A stretch of DNA of 26,634 nucleotides from a virus. Below the pieces are notes generated by a model. The model did no database searches. It had not been told where the DNA came from and saw only the letters and a program-made list of their open reading frames with translations. This document shows, one piece after another, positions 1 to 9,600 of the stretch. Where the stretch lies: the IMG/VR virus record IMGVR_UViG_3300046385_000099, positions 1 to 26,634 of that record; one strand, written 5' to 3'. Each line of letters opens with the position of its first letter. The first letter of the stretch is position 1. The position numbers and the translations under genes were made by a program.

Positions 1-2
1 CC

Positions 3-74
3 CAATTACGAGACAAGTACGGAGTGCCTCACATTGGAACCAATTATCCACCTGGTGCACCGTCTAAGGCTTAA
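3..74 (+). CDS. 3' end of an upstream tail/baseplate-region protein (partial)
   Basis: An open frame enters from the left edge and stops at TAA 72-74, giving 23 residues that end in GTNYPPGAPSKA. The Pro/Gly-rich tail looks protein-like, and the other two forward frames read as less plausible protein. Its place directly before a gp25-family gene suggests another tail or baseplate component, but too little is visible to name it. It is separated from the next start by a 38-nt AT-rich gap holding a late-promoter-like box. Confidence 0.55.
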   Translation, partial: QLRDKYGVPHIGTNYPPGAPSKA

Positions 75-99
75 GATATAACCCAGCTTAATAAAACTT

Positions 100-107
100 G
101 GTAAATA
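100..107 (+). promoter_or_regulatory. late-promoter-like box GGTAAATA
   Basis: The octamer GGTAAATA lies in the only gap between the upstream gene and the gp25-like gene and ends exactly 5 nt before the ATG at 113. It shares TAAATA with the T4 late consensus TATAAATA. If the T4 geometry holds (box at -13 to -6), transcription would start on the A of the ATG. The same octamer recurs at 15112-15119. The match is partial and no transcript data are available. Confidence 0.4.
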
Positions 108-112
108 GGTGT

Positions 113-493
113 ATGCCAATTTACACATCAAAATTTCGCGGATACAGCTCAATTGGAACTAGTTTTTTAAGTCCAGTGCTTTACGATCTTGCCCTTGCAA
201 AACAAGACTTATTAAATCATTTTAACACTCGCAAAGGCGAGCGTATTATGATGCCAGAATTTGGCAGCATAGTATGGGACATGCTTTTTGAGCCATTGGA
301 CAGTCGCACAATCAATTTAATTGACTCGGATGTGCGTTCGATTATTAAAAATGATCCACGTTGGTTACTGCAAAGTGTAGAAATTAGCGAAGGCCCCAAT
401 GCACTTAACATTGAAGTTACAGTGACATATTTGCCATCAAACGAAACAGTAGTATTACCATTGGTATACGATAAAGGAACGAATACATTATGA
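113..493 (+). CDS. 25: baseplate wedge subunit, gp25/GPW family
   Basis: This 126-aa protein belongs to the gp25-like (GPW/gp25) family, a small lysozyme-fold-like subunit of the contractile-tail baseplate wedge that sits next to gp6 and gp53 in T4. The family signature is visible at about residues 41-60: GERIMMPEFGS followed by W and LFEPLD. The length matches T4 gp25 (132 aa). I chose the ATG at 113 (MPIYTSKF) over the in-frame TTG at 98 because homologues start near this point. Its stop overlaps the gp6-like start as ATGA (490-493), so the two are probably co-translated. There is no good Shine-Dalgarno: the only AGG lies 3 nt from the ATG, inside or against the TAAATA box. Confidence 0.9.
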   Translation: MPIYTSKFRGYSSIGTSFLSPVLYDLALAKQDLLNHFNTRKGERIMMPEFGSIVWDMLFEPLDSRTINLIDSDVRSIIKNDPRWLLQSVEISEGPNALNIEVTVTYLPSNETVVLPLVYDKGTNTL

Positions 494-3400
494 GCCAAAC
501 TAGACGCTTGGGACAATTAAATGCAGCCGAAGGCTGGCTAAACAATTATCGTTATCTGGTAAACGCAGACTTCAAAGCATATGACTTTGAAAGCCTAAGA
601 ACTGCTTTACTAAATTACATCCAATTAAATTATCCCGAAGACTTTAACGACTTTATCAGCTCAAGCGAATACGTTGCACTAGTTGACTTGATGTCTTTTA
701 TGGGACAAAACTTGGCATTCCGCAGTGACTTGAACTTGCGTGAAACATTTTTAGAAACAGCAGAAGTGCGCGGCAATGTATTAAGCATTGCTCGTCAACT
801 TGGCTATAAGTCATTCCGTAACGGTGCAGCCACGGGCTTCTTAAAGATTACTTCTGTAACAACTACACAAGAATTATATGACAGCAAAGGTACAAACTTA
901 GCCGGCAAAACTATTGTGTGGGCAGACCCGCTAAACTTAGACTTCAATGAACAGTTTTCTTTAATTCTAAATCAAGCACTAAACAAATCTAATCCAATTG
1001 GCCGTCCAGTAAGCTCAATTTCTACAAACGGTGTGTCTCGTCAATTATACGAACTTGACCAACCAGACACACGAACAATGGTAGAGTCATTTAGCCTAAC
1101 AGCACGAAACAACAACAGCTATCCATGTGAGATCGTTCCTGTTACAATTGACACTGCCACAGAGCTTGCAACAGAAAACACACCAAATCCTTATGGACGC
1201 CAAACTGTACTGTTTAACAATGACGGCACTGGTTACGGTTCTACTACCAATGGCTGGTTTTTTATGTTCAAACAAGGTTCATTGAAGTTTGAAGATTTTG
1301 TATTAAACACACGAGTAGAAAATCGTGTTATTGATTTACAAGGCAGCAACATAAATGAAACAGACGTGTGGGTACAAAGTGTTGATTCAGACGGTAAAGT
1401 ATTGTACGAATGGACTCCTGTTCCCAATACAAACAACAAGAACATTGTGTTCAACGCAGTGTCTAAAGACGTAAGAAAGGTATACGAAGTTATTACTCGA
1501 GAAAACGATTCTGTGTCATTAAAATTTGGCGATGACGTTTTTGCAGACATTCCCACAGGTAACATTCGTGTTTGGTATCGCGAAAGCGCAAATGAAACGC
1601 TGACAATTTCTGGCAATGATGTAGCAGGTTTAGAAATGTCAATTCGTTTTGTTGACAGTACATTTACAGAACAAGACTTAACAGTTACACTTGAGCTGAC
1701 AACAGCAGCATCAAGCACTGCTGGAGAAACACTGGAGCAAATTAAGAATCGTGCAAGTCGTACCAGCGCAAGCCAGGACCGTATGATCACTGCCAGTGAC
1801 TATAACATCTATCCTGAAGGCAAAGTGAGCGGAGTAGACAAGATCAAAGCAGTCAACAGAACACATGCTGGCCAAAGTGTTTATGCAGACTTGTCGGACC
1901 CAACAGGTACATACCGTTCAGTTATCACTTTTGCCGATGATGGCTTTGTATACGAAACTGAAGTAGTAACTGAAGATTCAAGAGACGCAGTCATTGGAGC
2001 CCAAGAGTTATTGTCATGGGTTGAAAACAGTTTATTAAACAGACAGTTGGCACAGCTATACTATAAAAAATATAGTCCAATTAAGCCAACAGTTGGTACA
2101 AATTTAAAGTGGGTAACAGTAAGCTCGGGCAACGCAACAACAACTGGCTATTTTTCAATAACTTCCAACAATAGCCCATTACGTGTTGGCCGTGGGAGTC
2201 CTGATTTAAAGTTTAGAACAATTGGTAAAAATACTCTGGTAAAAACTGCAAACGGAGTATGGACTCGTGTGCTAGACGTTTACCGCGAAGGTTTAGGTGT
2301 TAGTGATAACACTGGCGACAATACCGGCTTACGTGCCAATGGCCAAGGCTCGCTATTTGTTAATTCGATATTGCCAACTATTGCAATTGAATCGTGGTTC
2401 CCGGCATTGCGTACAATGTTTACGCCAACTGAACAACAAGAAATTCTCCGGGAGATTCGCGCAGGCCGTAGCTTTGGTTTAAAGTATGCCAACACTGCGA
2501 CTCAGCAAAACCGTTGGAAAATTATTCCTGCCGACTCTGTTGAAACTGCGGGCAACTTTGTTGTGCCAACAGATGCAAATGAAAATTCAGGTGCGTCTTG
2601 GTTGGTTCGATTAGAGTATGACTCTACAACAAGCACATGGACATTATTCTCTAGAAATGATCAAACAGTGTTTGGCAGTGTAGATCAGTTGACGTTTCAA
2701 AATCAACGGTTTGGACAAACAGTCGACTCAGCAGCTAAACGAGCATTAAAAGACACAATTAAATTCCTAACACAAAATGGTTTGGAAAACGAACTAACAT
2801 TGGATGTTGCCGACTACTTTAAGTTAGATGACGGACGATATGACTCGTCCAGAGTCATGCTATTGCTTCCGGGTCTAAGTGAAAACTTAGCACCAAATGA
2901 TCCTGACGTAATCAGTAAACTGATTACCGGCAATTTACAACTTAAAAAAGTACAATTTGTCGATACCAAAGGTCAATACACATTAAAGCCGTCTGACACC
3001 ACTGGCGTAGTCATGCCTGGGCGTAAAGATCTGCGCGTACAAAATACACACGTACCACTACGAGATAACCGCGTTGACGCAGCAACTACAAATATTGTTG
3101 ACATGTATGTATTAACATCAAATTATAACAGTGCTTATCGCGCCTGGGTAAACTCTGGAGCCGACGCTACAACAAAGCCAGTGACATTGACATCATATGG
3201 TTTAGAAAAACTAATGAGCTCTATTATTCCGTATAAAAGCATCAGTGATAGCATTGTGTTTCATCCTGTGAATTACAAAGTTATATTTGGTAAGACAGCC
3301 GATATTAGAAATCAAGTCACTATCCGTATTACAAAGAGCGAAACAACAAGAATCAGTGACGCAGAAATTCGCAGTCGAGTTGTTGGTGCTATTAATCAAT

Positions 3401-3618
3401 ACTTCTCTGTTGACAACTGGGAATTTGGCGAAACATTTTATTTCACTGACATGGCATCTTGGATACATAAACAGTTAGGTGGAGTCATTAGTAGTATTGT
3501 GCTAGTGCCAAAGCAAAAACAGTTAACAAGCAATGACTTGTTTCAAATCCCATGTGAAGACGATGAGATTTTTATTAGCAGTGCAACGGTAAATGACGTT
3601 GAAGTAGTTTCAAATTAA
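490..3618 (+). CDS. 6: baseplate wedge subunit, gp6-like (enlarged)
   Basis: This is a 1042-aa baseplate wedge protein of the T4 gp6 family, which forms the inner iris-like ring of the baseplate and initiates sheath contraction. The N-terminal 110 residues carry the familiar gp6-type pattern: NADFKAYDFESLR, then NYPEDFNDF, EYVALVDLMSFMGQNLAFR, LRETFLETA and ARQLGY. The C-terminal third (from about residue 900) has PYKSISDSIVFHPVNYKV and an SRVVGAINQYF segment, as in gp6/gpJ-type proteins. T4 gp6 is 660 aa, so this copy carries several hundred extra residues in its middle, as seen in T4-like phages of marine bacteria. It starts within the gp25-like stop codon and is followed 12 nt later by the giant structural gene, with an AAGG before that start. 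Confidence 0.88.
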   Translation: MSQTRRLGQLNAAEGWLNNYRYLVNADFKAYDFESLRTALLNYIQLNYPEDFNDFISSSEYVALVDLMSFMGQNLAFRSDLNLRETFLETAEVRGNVLSIARQLGYKSFRNGAATGFLKITSVTTTQELYDSKGTNLAGKTIVWADPLNLDFNEQFSLILNQALNKSNPIGRPVSSISTNGVSRQLYELDQPDTRTMVESFSLTARNNNSYPCEIVPVTIDTATELATENTPNPYGRQTVLFNNDGTGYGSTTNGWFFMFKQGSLKFEDFVLNTRVENRVIDLQGSNINETDVWVQSVDSDGKVLYEWTPVPNTNNKNIVFNAVSKDVRKVYEVITRENDSVSLKFGDDVFADIPTGNIRVWYRESANETLTISGNDVAGLEMSIRFVDSTFTEQDLTVTLELTTAASSTAGETLEQIKNRASRTSASQDRMITASDYNIYPEGKVSGVDKIKAVNRTHAGQSVYADLSDPTGTYRSVITFADDGFVYETEVVTEDSRDAVIGAQELLSWVENSLLNRQLAQLYYKKYSPIKPTVGTNLKWVTVSSGNATTTGYFSITSNNSPLRVGRGSPDLKFRTIGKNTLVKTANGVWTRVLDVYREGLGVSDNTGDNTGLRANGQGSLFVNSILPTIAIESWFPALRTMFTPTEQQEILREIRAGRSFGLKYANTATQQNRWKIIPADSVETAGNFVVPTDANENSGASWLVRLEYDSTTSTWTLFSRNDQTVFGSVDQLTFQNQRFGQTVDSAAKRALKDTIKFLTQNGLENELTLDVADYFKLDDGRYDSSRVMLLLPGLSENLAPNDPDVISKLITGNLQLKKVQFVDTKGQYTLKPSDTTGVVMPGRKDLRVQNTHVPLRDNRVDAATTNIVDMYVLTSNYNSAYRAWVNSGADATTKPVTLTSYGLEKLMSSIIPYKSISDSIVFHPVNYKVIFGKTADIRNQVTIRITKSETTRISDAEIRSRVVGAINQYFSVDNWEFGETFYFTDMASWIHKQLGGVISSIVLVPKQKQLTSNDLFQIPCEDDEIFISSATVNDVEVVSN

Positions 3619-3630
3619 TAAGGCAAAGAG

Positions 3631-6600
3631 ATGGCAAAAGATCCAAAAAAGTTAAATCCAATAGACCCATACAGTAAGACATACCCAGGCCAGGATTTAA
3701 ACACAGGTGTTGCACCCAGCACCACTGACTTATTACCAGCAATTTTTAGGACAGAGCCAAACAAAAAGGTTTTAAGTGCAGTAGTCGAAGACTTGTTTCA
3801 GCCAAGTTCCATTGAAACATTAAACTATGCAGTTGGCCGTAATAACACAAAATTCACTGGCTTGGATTACTTGCCGCACCCTACGGCTCGTAGACAATTA
3901 GAAACTGGTTTAGTAGTATTTGACAATATTGGCAATGCAAATACGTTAACCGCAGACGATATTGCGTCGGCATGGAACTTAAATGACAGAACAAATGAAA
4001 CTGTTGAAGCAATTAGCATCTTAGATCTACCAATTGATCCAGATAAGTTTTTAAATTGGGCAAACTATTACTGGGTTGATAGTCGTATGCCAGTGGTATT
4101 TTTAAATAGCGGCGATAATGCTTCGTTGAGCATTCAAAGCGACATCATTGGCAAAAAGTATTACACATCGCCTGTACAAGATAACGGCCGCAGCTTAGAG
4201 TTAAAAAACGGCATGCGAGTAGTATTCCAACAGCACCCAAATCATTCAGACATCACTGGTGATTTAGATTTAGACTTGTTTACCGACGGCACTGACCAGT
4301 TAAACTTAGAGTATGAGTTCGTTAACTACGACCGAGGTTTAATTGGAGTTTCAGTTGACGGTGTTATTTTAACACAAGGCGTTGAATACTACGTTGCTGG
4401 AAATAACATTTTTTGGATTACTCCTTTTGATGCATTAAAGCCAGTTCACGTTCACGTACCAGATTATTACATAACATTAGATACTGAAACCAGATTACGT
4501 ACTTGGTTAGTGTATGGTGTAGGTTCCGAAGAAGGCATTCAATTACTTGGCCTGCACTCGCAATTTACAAATACAGTTTACAGTAAACTATCAAATGCTC
4601 GTTGGGATGCACCTGCGTTACCATGGGACCGTTCTGAATGGGACGGCACAATTCCAGGTATTAACCCCAAGCAATATATTTTACAAGAACCAGGTGCAAA
4701 AAACAAAAATGCACACAGCAGAACAAACTGCTGGTTCCACAAGTCTGCTATTCAAACAACAGTTGACTTCTTGGGTATTCAATTTAGCGACATTGCAGAC
4801 AGCAACAGTCAAGCACTTCGACCAATTGTTGAATTTGAAAATACACTTGAGCTTTATAATCACGGCGTAAACTACAGAAACTGGACTACATTTTTGGTCG
4901 ACGAAGCCAGCGTAAGCATTGACGACTTTGTTAACTTGCCATTGGTAGATAAAAATACCACTACGTTAAACGCACGATACATGTCATTATTGACCAAATT
5001 GAATCGTCCAGTTGACATTGCAGTACAAACAGAAATTCAAGGCAAGTTGAAATTTGCATTAAATGCTTCTTCAATTCCTACTGTGGAATTAAACAATATC
5101 TTGTCAAGCCTTGACAAGGACGCCACAGCTGGCCGTACTCCAAAATATGCAGTTTATAAAGTAAACGGTAACCGCATTGAGTGGATTAAAAACGCACCAA
5201 CAAATACTAATTGGGTTATAACATATAGAATTTCTAAAGTGCTATTATCGGCATTGCGTATTCTATGGTTAACAAAAGACGCAAACGTTAACTCAATCTT
5301 AAACATTAGATCTGACGCAACAAAAACAGTAGGATATACTAAAGAAATTGCAAAAGATGGAGATGCTATTGTTGTTAATGTAACGTCATCAGATGACCCG
5401 CATTACCTTAAAGAGTATTACTGGAAAAACGGTGTTGCCACATTAGCAACATTCCGTAAGACTGCTATCCAACAACCGCTATTTGAATTGTATGCTCGTG
5501 ACGGGATCAAGTTAAGTGATAAGACTGCTTTCAAGCCAACTGTTATCAACAGTAACATTATCAAAATCAAAGCTGGTACAAAGTTTGACGATGAGTCGGG
5601 TTATACCATTGACTTTTTACCAACACAGTTTACACAATTATCTGCAGATAATACAGCAGCGGATAGCGTGTACAATATTTTATTTGAACACACTCTTCAG
5701 AAGCCTGCAATTTACACTGATGCAAGTGGAACACAATCAACAGTACCAGGCCCTTATTCATTCCGAAGATATGCTGGAAAAGATGTTGTATCTGAGTTAA
5801 GCAATGGATACCGCCGTGCCTGGTTTAAATTAAAGAGTTGGGCAATTCGTTCGGCACCAGTGTCAGGTGATACCACTATTCAATTGGATAGTTCAATGTG
5901 GCCCACTTACAATTGGGCAGTTAAAATTGCCAATGGTGTAGGCACAGTATTACATGCCGATGACTTTGTAGAAGTGGTTGATAACGTGGGGGTGGGTGCC
6001 CGAGGCCATCATATCTCTTTCAAAGTGTATCACAACGGTTTACAAACAGTTGCTACAGTAAGCGGCAGCGGATTTGAATCATTTGATGTCGGCGTAGTTG
6101 ATGGCACAGTTTCATTTATTGTACCTACCACAGCAGTTGACACACTAAAAGTTTCTATTGGCTTTATCTCTGTTACTGCCCGCTTAATTGAACTAAAAGA
6201 TGATCCTCGATTTGTCAAAGTTGCGTTAAACGGAATGCCGGTTGACTACTCAATTGATTCAACGGCCTATACTATTTCATTAACAGGCACTGGCGCAGTT
6301 GAAATCAATCATCAAGGCGATCAAATTGAGTCTGATCATATTACTGCGATTCCGGGCATTGATTACAATCCTGAACAGTATGAAAACTTCGACGAGATCA
6401 GTGTAGCAAGACTAATCAATGGGCTGTCTAAAAATATTGCAGTTAACACTGCCAATGCTCGTGAATGGGTTGATAGTCCACGGTTCAAAACCTTAGACGG
6501 CATTTATATGGCTGACAACAGTGCAATGCGCTCGTCATGGGCTAACTTTGCGCTACAGCCAAATCTTCGTGACGTTGTTGTAGCACGTTCTATGTCAGCA

Positions 6601-9600
6601 TGGAGATGGTACCGTAAGTTTATTTCTAAATTAGAAGAAAGCAATCGCTTGTACAGCATTGAGACTTACGGCGTTGCTAATACACTTGATCGCATCTTAG
6701 ATGAATTATTACTTGGCGTAAACTACAGCTCTGTGGACGCAGTGTCTGGTATGGCATTTACACGTAGCGGAATGCGAAGCAATACTATCACTGCCCGAGG
6801 TAACGCTATATTTGAAATTGGATCAAGTGATTTATTTACAAAACCGTATGCCGCTGATCATGTTTATGTTTATGTAGATGGCACTTTACAATTAAAAGAA
6901 GTTGACTATACAATCAACGGTCAATGCATTGTATTTTTTACAACACCTACTGTTGGCAGCACAGTTGAAATTTACTTTGCTAGTGAAACAGAAATATACT
7001 CTGGTATTCCAGCAAGCCCTGCCAAACTTGGTCTTAGCGGAGTATTCGTACCGGCCATTGTTACAGAAACATGGGGAACAAACTCTAAGACATTTATTCA
7101 ACGCCACGACGGTTCACGTATCACTGCATATGTAGATCCAGAATCTGGTTTAGCAGATACCAACAATGCATTTAATGCAGTTATATTAGAATTAGAACGC
7201 AGAACATACAATGCGTGTATCAATCGTGTCGGAGATGCAGACCGTCAGTCTGCATACAGAAATCACAGCAAAGACGAAATAACAGAATCACAATCTCGTT
7301 CACAATTAGAATGGTTCTCGATCAATGGTATTGACTACCGCGACCGCAGCGACTTTGATGCCGACGATTCATGGACATGGAACTATGGCAGCGCAAGCTG
7401 GAGAAAGTTATACTTAGATTCTTACGGCACTTATCGACTACACGAAGTTCCTTGGGAAGCATTGGGGTACGACAACAAGCCAACATGGTGGGATGCTCAC
7501 TACTCATGGACTGACAGTGCCAAGCGTTCTGCACTTGAGCAAGCATTGTATTTTGGTATCTTAGGAGAGCCAACAGGAGCAGCGTTCACTGATCCCAACT
7601 TTGCACATCCGCGCACAGTCTATCCAGTTGACGCCACAGGCAAGTTGTTAAGCCCATTCGACGCAGGTATTGCTGCTCCTACTGTAGACCAAGCACAACA
7701 GCCATGGGAAATTGGTTCATTGGGCCCTGCTGAATTAGCATGGAGTCGCAGTGCAAGCGGCGCTTGGTCGAATGTATTACATTCGTTGGACAAGTATAGT
7801 TTAGCAAATAAATTCTTTGACTGTGCAATCAATCCGTTTGTAGTGACGGTGAAAAATAACAGCACTGCTCCCAAAGGAACAGGCAGTATTGCTCCAGATC
7901 AATTTTTGTACAATCGTACATTAATTGGCATTGGTGCAGTACTATTTGAAGGCTATCGCGAGTTTAACTTGCTTGGCGAAAGTCCGTTAAATGATTTATT
8001 AGCAATTAGCACCAAGCTAGAATTCAGCGTAGGCGGCTTTACCGACGGCAATATTTCATTGAAGATGCCGTACACCAAGTTCCAAGACAATGAATATGTT
8101 CCTAACGATGACTTTGGTTTAACATTAAGCACAGGTGTAGCACAAGAACAATTGCGCTATACATCAGTTAGAGTTGAAAAAGACAGTTCTGGTTTCCGTG
8201 TGTACGGTTTTGATCCAAAGCAACGATTCTTTAAAGTACTAACACCTACAGCTTCTGCATTGTCAACAAGCTATCCAACATCGCGTAGACAACTACAAAC
8301 CAACTATGGAGCATTCGTTGAGTATCTGAGTTGGAACACTACTCCTGTGATTGTTCCGTATGGTTCCTATGTTGCAAACAAGCAAGACCTTATTACATTG
8401 TTAATGGGCTTAGGCGAGTACCAAAAGCAACAAGGCTTGGTATTAGACAGCATTAACTCTCGTGGTACTGTCACGGATTGGAAGCAAGCAGCAATTGACG
8501 CATTAACCTGGATTGAAGAACAATGGAGCAGCGAGCATTATTGCGTAGTTGGCGTTGCCACAACTGACGGATTAAAGTTCCAGCACACTATGGGCGCACT
8601 AAGCAGATTGGATGCTGCCCTGGAACGCACCGGTAAAGTGTTGTACGCCAATGGTCGTTCGGCTACAGCCAATGAGCTGCTAATTACTCGAGATTTTGAG
8701 CCTGGTGTTGATAAGATAACACCGTTGACAAGTGAGCAGTTGGTGTTTGTTAACTTTGAAACTCAGTTGTACGATCATGTATTCTTTATTAACAAGAAAA
8801 CCAAGTTTGGTGACTTGGTAGTTGATTTACAAACTGACAATAGACTACACGACTTAACAATCTCTGGCCGCAGAACATACAGCTGGAATGGCCGCCCGCA
8901 CGCTTGCGGAGTGATTCTACAGCAGTACACCACATTGCCAGGCTTTGACACGTTGGTCAATGATATTGTTGCAAGCCACATGCCTGAACGTGTTGCATTT
9001 GACACAGCCAAAACTGACATTGCCCGCGGCAACGTAGTGCCAGCTAAAAAGAGTGTAATTTCCGACATCATTCAAGACAGCTCAAGTTCGTATTTGTACC
9101 GTCAAGGTTTACAAAGTGCAGTTGGTACAAACTTGGCCATTGACGCGTTGTTTAGAAACAGAAATATTGACATCCCAGGCAGCTCGCAAGACGTTAGCGT
9201 AAACGAGCAGTGGATGTTTGATACCGGCGAGTTTGGGAACTTAACAAATAAGAAAACGTGGGAAATTGAACTACGAAAAGCGGACCTGACCAGCAATCGA
9301 CAAATTGTACGATTCCGTGATGATGCATTTGGTGTAACAGATTTACAAAGCGACAATATCATTGACATAGTTGGTAAAGCTGATCCTCGTTGGGTATCAC
9401 GTCCAAGCAACATCTTGTTTGGTACTATCAATAGAGATCAAATTGATCAAAATTACAGTAAAGCACACAACTGGTTACCAAGCGCTGGATTGGCCAGTGT
9501 TGATGATGCAGATATTGAAATCATGTATCTAAGCGAGCTTACATTTGACAAGCTACTTGGTGTAGATCGTACAAACACTGTTTTTGCTGCACAATCGTTT

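Noticed and set aside
98-112. Earlier TTG start for the gp25-like protein
   Set aside because: It would add five residues not typical of the family and would begin inside the promoter-like box region; the ATG at 113 fits homologue starts.
1233-1790. 185-codon minus-strand open frame within gp6
   Set aside because: It lies wholly inside the well-supported gp6-like gene, has low-complexity Ser/Val composition, and no family resemblance.
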